From assembly GCF_027924525.1 (NCBI RefSeq), contig NZ_AP027040.1:1178001-1242000 (forward strand): a stretch of DNA of 64,000 nucleotides. Reading direction: 5' to 3'. This document shows, piece by piece, positions 42,210 through 50,751 of the stretch; position 1 is the first letter of the stretch; every line of letters begins with the position of its first letter. The DNA comes from Aurantimicrobium sp. INA4. GTDB taxonomy: Bacteria; Actinomycetota; Actinomycetes; Actinomycetales; Microbacteriaceae. The notes under the pieces are model-generated. The model saw nothing but the letters and a program-made list of their open reading frames with translations. It searched no databases and was not told the DNA's origin. Position numbers and translations under genes: made by a program.

Positions 42210-44888
42210 CTACGGCACGTTGACTGTCCGACAGCCAATATTTGACGCTGGTCCAGAAACGTTAGAGGCCCAGATACAAATTGTTTGTTCGCCTCTGGCT
42301 GCAGGAATCACCCCAGAAAAACCTTGGTTTTGTCCTGCGTTAAGCACAAACCCTGGAACAAGAGGATTGCTCAAACCGCGAGGAATTGAGGTCCACGAAG
42401 AGCCGATGTTGGCTGCGACATTGACACTCTGCGTTGGTTGACTTGGCCAGACTGCCCATCCACTCACGCGTATCCCGCCGCTTACAGGCGTAAATTCGGT
42501 GAGCATTGAAGACAGTGACGGTGTGGGAAGAACGGTGACAGTGCTACATCCAAGCACTACTGCCCTAGTTACACCTGCAGCCCAGACACAGGCTTCGTAT
42601 GTTCCAGGTGGCATTGGCATCAGAGCGTTGTATCCCTGATTTGGCCCCGCACCAGATACTCGAGAAGGTGCGAGTGAATTTGCAACACCTGTGTCAGTTG
42701 GGAACCATTGGCTTCCTACATTGATGGCGATTCTCACCTGTGAAGTTGGTGACGAAGGCATTACTGCCCAACCATCGAAGTGGATGCCTCCTGCGCCACC
42801 AGAAATGTTGTTGAGTTCGCCAATAGTGGCGTTGGCTTCAGGAACAACCACAGATCTACACTCTAGGAATTTTGCGGGTGCATTTGGTTGTGCTGCCCAG
42901 AAACACACCTGGTGTGTTCCTGCTGGTAGCGGGATTGAACCTGAGAATCCATGTTGTGCAGAAACTCCCGGCACAGATTGTTGAATTGTTGTGCTGTTTT
43001 GGTTTGCATCAATTGGATACCATCTTGAACCAATGTTTGCAGCAACCCGCACAACAGTAGAGTCTGACGATGGCCAAACTGCCCACCCACTGAAATTGAC
43101 TTGACCAGGTCCAGGCGTCACAGATTCCACTGCAGCTAGTACACCAGCGGTAGATGCGCCTACTACGACTGTCCTACATCCCAAAATAGTCGGACCCGAA
43201 TTGGGATTTGTTGTCCAAATACAAATTGACTGGCTACCCGACGGTGCTGTGAGATTGACCGTGAAGCCATGTGAATTACCAACCCCGGGATATGCAGTAT
43301 TTGCTGCGGGATTATTTTGGTTTGCAGAAATCGGAGTCCATGAGGAGCCAACATTTGCAGCAAGATGCACAGATGTCGACGGAGAATCAGGCCAGACTGC
43401 CCACCCTGAGATTGTTACTGAGTTTCCATTAACAGTAACCGTCTCTATTGCACCGGCAGCAGGTCTCGCCTCAGCAACCAAAACGGTTCTACAACCGACC
43501 ATCGTGGCGGAACCATTGGACTTATTTGCCCAGATGCAAAATGTTTGTTGGCCAGGAGGTGCATCGAACTGTGCCGTGAATCCTTGGTTTGATCCTGCCC
43601 CAGACACTTGACCAGGGGCTGCAGAATTTGGTTGTCCACCTGTAGCTTGAATCCATCGGGAACCAATGTTTATCGCGATGTTGACACCAGTGGTTGGAGA
43701 ATCTGTATTGACAGCCCAACCATTTACTTGGATTCTTCCAGCAGTGGAAGTAACAGATTCCACAGTAACAATTGGGGCAGGTGCAACTGGCACTGTGACT
43801 GACCTACAACCAGTGCTGCCCATTCCACCTGAGCCCCCAGCATTGACAAGATATAGACAAACAACATAGGTGCCAGAGTCAAATGGCAAAGTCGCGTTCA
43901 CAGCATGATTTGGACCGGCACCTGGGTAGTTTGCACTCAGGTCGTTGCCGGCTGAATTAGCGATAACCTGTCTCCAAACCGTTCCGATCTGAACTGCAAT
44001 TGCAACGCTTGCTGTGGGAGCATCAGGGTCTACTGCCCAACCACTGAGTTGTATCCCAGAGGAATTTGCACTAACTGAAATGTCACCCTCGGGCGTTCCC
44101 AGGGGTGCGGTGGTTGGCCCGAACCAGTCTGTGTACAGACGCCAAAAGTTTCTATTTCCATAAGCAGAACAAGCATCGCCAGTACCGTACAGATTGTTGA
44201 GAGCCGCGGCATTTGGCTGATATGGAGTGTAGTTATACAGAGCGGCTGTTGCTCTGTTTTGAATAAAGATATTAGAAGATCCACAATCCCTATTTGGGTG
44301 GAAAAGAATTGTATTTATTTGACCAGCTCTGTAGTTCCAACGCTCAGGAGCGAGGCCGTAATTTCTCATCTGCCGAGCAGCGTTATAAACCTGGTAAAAG
44401 AAACCGCCAAAACTAGGGTCGCACGGTGCTGTATCTGGACAGGCAAATCCTGTGGCGCGTGCGTACTGGCTTGCAACTGGCCATGTGTCAGTAATGAGGC
44501 TTTGTTCCTTCTGAAGAAGAACCAGAAGAACTTTGGCACTTACGCCACAGCTAGCAGCAACTCGAGAAATAATTTCAGCTGCACTCTGGAGTGGATGTGC
44601 AGTGTAACCATTACACAAGCCTGCCTCCGCGCGCATGTTAGGCACTGCCTGCAGATAGTCCTTCAGACAGGTATAGCCTGCACGGCAAACCCCAGATTTG
44701 GAGTCAATAAACCTAGCTACGTCCATAGGGGACATTGAATTGCCGTCAAAAAAGTTTTGATCGCTGATGATGTAGCCAGGATTAAACTGATTCGCCACTG
44801 CAGCTTCGGCTTTGGAGGTCGGAGAAAATGCAAGCAACAATCCTGCAAGCGTCACAACGCTTGTCAGAAGTGCAAATAATTTCTTCAT
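42210..44888 (-). CDS. Large secreted protein with six tandem GWAV repeats
   Basis: An 892-residue secreted protein. The ATG at 44888 (MKKLFALLTSVVTLAGLLLAF) starts a clear signal peptide with cleavage near AEAA. Residues ~35-255 form a Cys-rich domain (NPGYIISDQNFFDG, LVLLQKEQSLITDTWPVASQ with E128, GGFFYQVYNAARQM, WNYRAGQI). It resembles the N-terminal domain of actinobacterial proteins often labelled hemagglutinin-like, with a lysozyme-like look. From ~263 to the end lie six repeats of ~105 residues, each with SGWAVxPxSP, NIGSxW and CIW...GCRTV. There is no wall anchor. It lies inside the glycan cluster. Confidence 0.8.
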   Translation of the reverse strand: MKKLFALLTSVVTLAGLLLAFSPTSKAEAAVANQFNPGYIISDQNFFDGNSMSPMDVARFIDSKSGVCRAGYTCLKDYLQAVPNMRAEAGLCNGYTAHPLQSAAEIISRVAASCGVSAKVLLVLLQKEQSLITDTWPVASQYARATGFACPDTAPCDPSFGGFFYQVYNAARQMRNYGLAPERWNYRAGQINTILFHPNRDCGSSNIFIQNRATAALYNYTPYQPNAAALNNLYGTGDACSAYGNRNFWRLYTDWFGPTTAPLGTPEGDISVSANSSGIQLSGWAVDPDAPTASVAIAVQIGTVWRQVIANSAGNDLSANYPGAGPNHAVNATLPFDSGTYVVCLYLVNAGGSGGMGSTGCRSVTVPVAPAPIVTVESVTSTAGRIQVNGWAVNTDSPTTGVNIAINIGSRWIQATGGQPNSAAPGQVSGAGSNQGFTAQFDAPPGQQTFCIWANKSNGSATMVGCRTVLVAEARPAAGAIETVTVNGNSVTISGWAVWPDSPSTSVHLAANVGSSWTPISANQNNPAANTAYPGVGNSHGFTVNLTAPSGSQSICIWTTNPNSGPTILGCRTVVVGASTAGVLAAVESVTPGPGQVNFSGWAVWPSSDSTVVRVAANIGSRWYPIDANQNSTTIQQSVPGVSAQHGFSGSIPLPAGTHQVCFWAAQPNAPAKFLECRSVVVPEANATIGELNNISGGAGGIHFDGWAVMPSSPTSQVRIAINVGSQWFPTDTGVANSLAPSRVSGAGPNQGYNALMPMPPGTYEACVWAAGVTRAVVLGCSTVTVLPTPSLSSMLTEFTPVSGGIRVSGWAVWPSQPTQSVNVAANIGSSWTSIPRGLSNPLVPGFVLNAGQNQGFSGVIPAARGEQTICIWASNVSGPASNIGCRTVNVP
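42213..44102 (-). repeat. Six tandem ~315-bp protein-coding repeats
   Basis: The part of the secreted-protein gene that encodes six units. Shared landmarks per unit are GWAV, (A/I)N(I/V)GSxW, a Gly-His/Gln-Gly-Phe turn and a C...C pair ending in CRxVxV. Units have diverged at DNA level, so this is an old duplication and not a recent slippage array. Confidence 0.85.
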
Positions 44889-44970
44889 CGCAATACCTTC
44901 AACCCCCAGTTTAAGGTTAATGCTACTGATGAAACAGATTACCAAGCTGTTAATCGACTGAGTGTCGAAT

Positions 44971-46071
44971 TTACATCAATTTTGCCTTTACTCGCCTGAG
45001 CAGGTTTCTTGCCCTAACTGCGATGCGAATAAAGGGTGAAATGAGCCGAATAAACACTCTAAATGGACGCCTCAGCACCCCATCTTTGAACATGAAACCG
45101 TATGAGCCTTCAGCGCTTATTTCATGATGAAGAATTGCCAATTTTCTTAGCTCATCGATCGTTCCGGTCTGAAAAACGTATGGAGCAAGGTTCAGCTTTT
45201 CAATGACCCTTTGCTCAGATTCCCTCCACTGAGTTTCAGAGTGTTCTGTGTAGGAAGTTTCGACGCCTACCCAATTGCGATAAATAGCAGTAAGTGCATT
45301 TTGCTGATGAACCCCACAAATACTTCCCACTCGAAGAATCATGTCCCAGTCTTCGCACACGTCAAGTTCTTCGTCGAATTTATTCCCCAGAACAGAGAAA
45401 AACGCAGTTGGAAATGCCACAGACATAAATGGCGAGTGGTTTACTCTCAGATGATCGAGTTGAGAATACTCAATCGCGTAAGGAATTTCTGGCCACGAAA
45501 TTGCACGAAAGCCGAAGGATTGGTCAGACCATTCTTCGATCTCAACTTTTTGCACTGCGCAAATTGTTCGGATCATTCTGCCGGGGGCAAGGAGAGCACC
45601 CTTCTTGAATTCTTCAACCCAGTGAGCAAAAACAATATCGTCATCGTCTAATGCAGCGATATAGGAACTATTTGCCAATTCAATTCCTACGTTGAGCGGT
45701 CTAGCACGCCCCCCGCCCTCAACTCTTACTTGCCGGATTCGTTCTGTAAAATCTTCAGGAAACTGGTTGATTACTTCCTCAAGTTGTTGATGAATTTCGT
45801 CAGTAACATCATGCTCCAGCAACAAAACAGCAAAATCTTGTGAAGTTTGTCCATAGAGAGACGTGAGAACATCCGAAAAAGCGTTGAGTCGTCGACCCTG
45901 TGTTCTCATCAAAATCGTTAGGAACGGTTTGTCACCTGTGACAGCCGACTTGTTCTTCACCTCAAAAATGGGGTCCAACGAAGACTCAACGGGTTCAGGA
46001 AAGTGTGCCGTCATCCCACTGAGAAACTCTTGAAATAGCGGTTGTGAAGGATCAAAAGCGATGTTTCGCAT
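44971..46071 (-). CDS. GT2 glycosyltransferase
   Basis: A 366-residue family 2 transferase from ATG 46071 (MRNIAFDPSQPLFQEF), which follows AGGGG; this start overlaps the previous gene by 20 bases. Motifs: FLTILMRTQGRRLNAFSDVL, GGGRARPLNVGIELANSSYI and ALDDDDIVFAHWV (donor/metal site), then ELDVCEDWDMILRVGS. A basic membrane-proximal C-terminus (RAFRVF..RNLLRRVKAKL type) is seen. Donor unknown. Confidence 0.8.
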   Translation of the reverse strand: MRNIAFDPSQPLFQEFLSGMTAHFPEPVESSLDPIFEVKNKSAVTGDKPFLTILMRTQGRRLNAFSDVLTSLYGQTSQDFAVLLLEHDVTDEIHQQLEEVINQFPEDFTERIRQVRVEGGGRARPLNVGIELANSSYIAALDDDDIVFAHWVEEFKKGALLAPGRMIRTICAVQKVEIEEWSDQSFGFRAISWPEIPYAIEYSQLDHLRVNHSPFMSVAFPTAFFSVLGNKFDEELDVCEDWDMILRVGSICGVHQQNALTAIYRNWVGVETSYTEHSETQWRESEQRVIEKLNLAPYVFQTGTIDELRKLAILHHEISAEGSYGFMFKDGVLRRPFRVFIRLISPFIRIAVRARNLLRRVKAKLM

Positions 46072-46966
46072 AATTCCCCTCGATAAATTGAGCAACTTCA
46101 TGCTTACCATCAACTGGTGTTGGAAGTGTTCCTGATTTTTCTCGGAGTTTAAACTCATCGAGTGCTTGGCGTTGTTCAGCGGATCCCTTTGCAAACAACT
46201 TGGTCAAATGTTTGACCAAATCTTGCCTTGAGTACTTATAGGCAAGCAATAAAGCTGCTTCCGCAGAGAAATAGGCTTCTGACGAGGTGGCAAGCCACTC
46301 CCCGCCAAGTCCAAGACGTTTGTCGTGAAATACTGTCGCGCTGGGCTGGTACAAAACTTTCCAACCCCTAAGTTTCAATTGCCAACTGTAATCAACATCG
46401 TCACAATAAAGAAAGAAAGTTTTACTATCAAAACCTTGTACCTGATCAAACGCAGATTTACGTGTGAGCAGACAAGCTGTCGAGGACCAGGCAGTTTCTA
46501 AGGTCCTTGGGTCGTAGTTTTTTGGGTGTTCTAAAGGTAGTTGTCTAGCCTCGACAGAGCCCACACCTTCTTTGAGAGTTGCAGTCAGTTTTTCGATGCA
46601 TGTCGGGGATACTTCAGCGTCTGGATTCAGAATAAGCAGGAGGTCATCTTCTGACTTTCCGGCTAGGACATTATGTCCTTGAGCAGATCCTAGGTTTTCT
46701 CCAAAGAAAAGGTATTCAAAACCACCGCCCGCATTTGCGGCTAATTCTTGGAGTGATTTGATATCTGACTGAGAGATCGTCTCTTCGGGTGAACAGTCAC
46801 CCCAGCGAACAACCCAATTTTCAATTTCCTTTTTTTGTTTCGCTCTTTGCGCAGAATGGACTACTGCTCGAAAAGCTCGAACTAAAGCAGGAAACTCATT
46901 TTGATAAATTACTGTCTGAACAGCCAACGAAACTGGCACTTCATAACCCCTTGGCTGATAACTCAT
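46052..46966 (-). CDS. GT2 glycosyltransferase
   Basis: A 304-residue family 2 transferase. ENLGSAQGHNVLAG and LLLILNPDAEVSP are the donor motifs, and FFLYCDDVDYSWQLKLRGWK the acceptor-side motif, in the manner of rhamnosyl/galactofuranosyl transferases. The first residues are less typical, with the usual VTxNR replaced by VQTVIYQNEFPALVRAF. It overlaps the epimerase gene by 26 bases. Confidence 0.8.
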   Translation of the reverse strand: MSYQPRGYEVPVSLAVQTVIYQNEFPALVRAFRAVVHSAQRAKQKKEIENWVVRWGDCSPEETISQSDIKSLQELAANAGGGFEYLFFGENLGSAQGHNVLAGKSEDDLLLILNPDAEVSPTCIEKLTATLKEGVGSVEARQLPLEHPKNYDPRTLETAWSSTACLLTRKSAFDQVQGFDSKTFFLYCDDVDYSWQLKLRGWKVLYQPSATVFHDKRLGLGGEWLATSSEAYFSAEAALLLAYKYSRQDLVKHLTKLFAKGSAEQRQALDEFKLREKSGTLPTPVDGKHEVAQFIEGNYAKHRF

Positions 46967-48014
46967 CTTGAAGCCATTGTTGAAGCTTGAGTAGCCCCTC
47001 TTCTAGGTTGTGCTGCGGCTTCCAGCCAAGAAGCTGGATCGTGGGGTCGATGTTGCAAGCTGCGTATCTAACATCACCCTCCCTAAATTGACCTGTTACG
47101 TGGGGTGGCTTAGCGTCGTAGAAGTCACTCAGCCACGTTGCCACTTGAGAAATAGTTGTGGGCACACCCGAACCAACATCACAGGTTAAGACTGCTTCCT
47201 TTTGTTGAAGTTGGGAGGCTGCAACAAGCGCAGACACGACATCATCGATCAGCACAAAATCACGAACTATATTTCCATCTTCATAAAGGGGAATTGATTT
47301 TCCATTTCTCGCCAGTTGAGAGAACAAGGAAACAATTCCCGTATAGGGATTCGACAAGGACTGACCCGGCCCGTAAACATTTTGCAATCTTAAGATTGTG
47401 ATGGGCACATTGTTTGCTGCGCCCCAAGAAGAAAGCAAATGTTCTTGATCAAGTTTTGTTGAGCCATAGACACTTGTGGGGTGCGGCCATGTTTCTTGTG
47501 CTGCGGAAGGAACTGGGCTTAATTCTGAAAAGTCCCATTGCCCGGATTCAAGTTGTTGTTTAGATCTGATACCTGGGTATTCTGCTATTCCCTCAGACGT
47601 TTGCCACCGTCCTTCTCCATAGACAGCACGACTACTTGTCAAAATAACCTGTTGTGGAAAAATCTGAGCTTTCCCAAGAGCATCCATCAACCTAGTTGTA
47701 CCAACAACGTTGACCAGCGCATGACGGCTTGACTCATACATTGACTGTGCTGTCCCGGTTTCAGCAGCTAGATGTATGACCAGGTCTGGGGCAAAATCGT
47801 CAAAAATGTTTTCCCAAATCTTTTCATCGACGACGTCACCAATAATCAGCTCTGCACTTTCATGCAATGCTGTTGGTCTCACTTGGTTTTCATGGACTTG
47901 TGGGTGAAGGGAGTCGAGAACGACCCACCTTTCGGCATGCATTGCTAATTGGTTTGACAGTGCGCACCCAATGAAACCTGCTCCGCCAGTTACAAGAACA
48001 TTTCCTAGATTCAT
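46941..48014 (-). CDS. Extended SDR, dTDP-L-rhamnose 4-epimerase-like
   Basis: A 357-residue epimerase with GGAGFIGCALSNQL, LDSLHPQVHENQVRPTAL, TGTAQSMYESSRHALVNVVG and catalytic YGSTK. The LDxxxPQVH and QSMYE phrases mark the branch that includes dTDP-L-rhamnose 4-epimerases, which make 6-deoxy-L-talose donors. The branch call is from memory of the family and needs a search. It would act on the product of the rfb genes next to it. Its start shares one base with the acyltransferase stop. Confidence 0.65.
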   Translation of the reverse strand: MNLGNVLVTGGAGFIGCALSNQLAMHAERWVVLDSLHPQVHENQVRPTALHESAELIIGDVVDEKIWENIFDDFAPDLVIHLAAETGTAQSMYESSRHALVNVVGTTRLMDALGKAQIFPQQVILTSSRAVYGEGRWQTSEGIAEYPGIRSKQQLESGQWDFSELSPVPSAAQETWPHPTSVYGSTKLDQEHLLSSWGAANNVPITILRLQNVYGPGQSLSNPYTGIVSLFSQLARNGKSIPLYEDGNIVRDFVLIDDVVSALVAASQLQQKEAVLTCDVGSGVPTTISQVATWLSDFYDAKPPHVTGQFREGDVRYAACNIDPTIQLLGWKPQHNLEEGLLKLQQWLQDELSAKGL

Positions 48015-49198
48015 TACTTTTTGCCGTTTCGAATGCGCTCGTACCAGAAGCGAACACCCCGTCCAGGGCCCCAGTCCTTGAGAGAAAGTGCATGCTTTTC
48101 AAGAATGTGCCAACTTAGCCACGCACAACCCATTGTGACAATCCACGAAAGAATCACATAGGGGAAGAAACCCCATTGGTATACGCCCATGAAGGCAAGT
48201 ACCTGTTGGACTAAGAAGCCATAAATGTAAACGCCATAGGAGTAATCATTCTTTTGGCCAATCCATTGAAACGATTTGGGTAGTCGAGCTGCAAGATAAA
48301 GGATGAAATACACAGCAGCGATCGTTCCCATTGTGGAGAACCCACCAAAGCGCAGTGTGGCTAGTGCGAGCAGGCCAGTGAAGATTCCTAAGCGGTCGTC
48401 AAAAACTACCTGCTTGGAATAGACGGCAAACACTGATCCCACTAAGAAGGTAAACCCTAAGGTAATCATGTATTGATCAGCCATAAATGTAGGCACTAGG
48501 GCGACCACTATGTCCCAGTTCAGAGCTGCCAATAACTGCAGAATAAAAAAGAAAATAGCAAGCATGGGCACGATTATGCGTGCCCGTGTCAGTAAGCCGA
48601 AGGCAACAAGAGCAGCAATGATTAAGTATGCGCGCCACTCATAAATCAAGGTCCACAACGAACCGTTAAATGCGCTGGCACCTACTTCTCTTCCGTATGG
48701 AGTTGTTGCCGCTAGAAGGTCATAAATGCCGTATGTTCCAATGCTCAAAGTCCAGTTTGCTGTGAAGTAGTAAACGGGTCCGTTGGGAGCAAAAGAAAAA
48801 TAATCGAGAAGTTGCTGACCTCCTGCAACCCAGATCATGGGTGCAACGAGGAATGCAGTTACGAGAAGTACTAACCAATAGGCAGGAAAAATTCGAATTG
48901 TTCTACGCCACATGAATTGAACAACGTCACCTGACATCCCGCTTTTTGCAATCAGATAACCACTGACCGCAAAAAAACCTGCCACTGCAAGACTGCCGAG
49001 TGAGGCTTGTCCACGCGTAAGAGCCCAGAATGGATCTTTTCCAAACCCGCCAAGAGGAAAGGCGTGATCAACAATAACCAGGCTGGCAAGAATGAGGCGA
49101 ATAATTCCTAGCGAGTTGTTGTGACCGTTAAGCGCCTGTGAGATGGATACAAAATTGGATACAGATTTCCCAGAGGCCAGGGGCGTCGACTCACTCAC
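48014..49198 (-). CDS. Acyltransferase 3 family membrane protein
   Basis: A 394-residue acyltransferase with about ten helices. [22 protein letters not shown] holds the catalytic-type histidine (VDHAFPLG), followed by [14 protein letters not shown]. It lacks the SGNH domain of the larger gene at 50752. Such proteins O-acylate (often O-acetylate) surface sugars. The GTG start overlaps rfbA by 4 bases. Confidence 0.82.
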   Translation of the reverse strand: MSESTPLASGKSVSNFVSISQALNGHNNSLGIIRLILASLVIVDHAFPLGGFGKDPFWALTRGQASLGSLAVAGFFAVSGYLIAKSGMSGDVVQFMWRRTIRIFPAYWLVLLVTAFLVAPMIWVAGGQQLLDYFSFAPNGPVYYFTANWTLSIGTYGIYDLLAATTPYGREVGASAFNGSLWTLIYEWRAYLIIAALVAFGLLTRARIIVPMLAIFFFILQLLAALNWDIVVALVPTFMADQYMITLGFTFLVGSVFAVYSKQVVFDDRLGIFTGLLALATLRFGGFSTMGTIAAVYFILYLAARLPKSFQWIGQKNDYSYGVYIYGFLVQQVLAFMGVYQWGFFPYVILSWIVTMGCAWLSWHILEKHALSLKDWGPGRGVRFWYERIRNGKK

Positions 49199-50070
49199 AG
49201 TGCACTGTAATTTTCAGTGAGCTGCTGAAGATATTGTCCATATCCACTTTTGATCAATGGTGCCGCCAATTCTTCAAGTTGGCTGGTTGTAATCCAGCCA
49301 TTTCTCCAAGCTATTTCTTCAATGCATCCTATTTTGAAGCCTTGGCGATCCTCAATGACACGTACATATTCCGAAGCTTGCATCATTGATTCAAATGTTC
49401 CAGTATCCAACCAAGCTGTTCCACGATCAAGAACCTGAACACTAAGTTTGTTCATTTCAAGGTAATGAGCATTAATCGAACTAATTTCGAGCTCACCCCG
49501 GGCACTTGGCTTGATGCTGTGCGCAATGCCAATTACGTCATTGTCATAGAAGTACAAACCTGGAACAGCGTAATTACTCTTCGGGTTTTTGGGTTTTTCT
49601 TCGATAGAAACCGCTCGTAACTCTGAGTCGAACTCAACGACGCCATAGCTCGTGGGATCAGAGACATGGTAAGCAAAAATCAAACCGCCATCCACATCAG
49701 TGTTGTCTGAGAGCGAAGTTCCTAAACCAGCACCATGGAAAATGTTGTCACCTAGAACGAGTGCAACACTCTCATCTCCAATAAAATCTTCGCCGATGAT
49801 AAATGCTTGGGCTAATCCGTCAGGTGAAGGCTGGACCGCATACTCAAGTGACATCCCCAGTGAAGAACCGTCACCAAGAAGTGCTTTGAACTGGTCATGA
49901 TATTCGGGCGTAGTGATGACAAGAACCGCACGGATACCGGCCATCATCAAAGTTGAGAGGGGGTAGTAAACCATCGGCTTGTCATAAATGGGCATTAGTT
50001 GTTTAGAAATGCCCTTAGTAATAGGCCAAAGTCTGGTTCCAGACCCGCCGGCCAAGATAATGCCGCGCAA
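49195..50070 (-). CDS. rfbA: Glucose-1-phosphate thymidylyltransferase
   Basis: A 291-residue RmlA. It makes dTDP-glucose, the first dTDP-sugar step. The motif [22 protein letters not shown] is the nucleotide-binding signature; [10 protein letters not shown] and [19 protein letters not shown] complete it. The TTG at 50070 has AGGGG 6 bases upstream; an adjacent TTG at 50073 is possible. No rfbB (4,6-dehydratase) is visible beside it. Confidence 0.93.
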   Translation of the reverse strand: MRGIILAGGSGTRLWPITKGISKQLMPIYDKPMVYYPLSTLMMAGIRAVLVITTPEYHDQFKALLGDGSSLGMSLEYAVQPSPDGLAQAFIIGEDFIGDESVALVLGDNIFHGAGLGTSLSDNTDVDGGLIFAYHVSDPTSYGVVEFDSELRAVSIEEKPKNPKSNYAVPGLYFYDNDVIGIAHSIKPSARGELEISSINAHYLEMNKLSVQVLDRGTAWLDTGTFESMMQASEYVRVIEDRQGFKIGCIEEIAWRNGWITTSQLEELAAPLIKSGYGQYLQQLTENYSAL

Positions 50071-50145
50071 CAACTTCCCCTAACAATGTGGATAAAACCA
50101 GTTTATCGGAACCAATCCGAGCCTGGTTTAGATATCCGATTTAAA

Positions 50146-50718
50146 TCAACCAAGCCACTTTGGCAGCAAGCCCATGTTCAACGCATCCTTCAGCGTTGGT
50201 GCTTCCTTATCTTTCCCAGAAAAAAGAAGTTGTTCAGTAGGTAACCCAAAGTCAATGTTGAGATCCGGGTCAAGAGGATTAATCCCGTGCTCACGATCTG
50301 GCTTAAATGTGTCAGTAACTAGGTAGCTCACAACTGTTTCATCCTGAAGAGAAACAAATGCGTGCCCTAAACCTTCACTAAGAAAAACAGCATTTCGAAG
50401 CTTTGAATTTACTTCGACAGCTTCCCATTGCCCGAAGGTCGGAGAACCAACACGAATATCAACAATGAAGTCGATTATTGAACCATAAGGACAAGTTACG
50501 TATTTTGCTTGCCCAGGAGGGACATCCGCAAAATGTATTCCTCTAACTACACCTTTTTTGGAAACAGAAATGTTCCCCTGCTTCAAGTCAAGATCTCTAC
50601 CTGTGGCTTGCTTGAAATGATCGGCTCGGAACCACTCCGCAAATTCGCCTCGTTCATCCTTGTGGACTTGATTTTGAACTACGAAACTATTCGGGATTGG
50701 TAATTGATAAATTGGCAT
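50146..50718 (-). CDS. rfbC: dTDP-4-dehydrorhamnose 3,5-epimerase
   Basis: A 190-residue RmlC cupin enzyme. DERGEFAEWFRADHFKQATG, VVRGIHFADVPPGQAKYVTC (catalytic histidine) and FLSEGLGHAFVSLQDET are the signatures, and NPLDPDLNIDFGLP is near the end. It forms dTDP-4-dehydro-L-rhamnose from the RmlB product. rfbD, the last reductase, is not recognised in the window. Confidence 0.93.
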   Translation of the reverse strand: MPIYQLPIPNSFVVQNQVHKDERGEFAEWFRADHFKQATGRDLDLKQGNISVSKKGVVRGIHFADVPPGQAKYVTCPYGSIIDFIVDIRVGSPTFGQWEAVEVNSKLRNAVFLSEGLGHAFVSLQDETVVSYLVTDTFKPDREHGINPLDPDLNIDFGLPTEQLLFSGKDKEAPTLKDALNMGLLPKWLG

Positions 50719-50751
50719 TGGTAAATGTTATCAACCCTCTGAATTTGTTTC

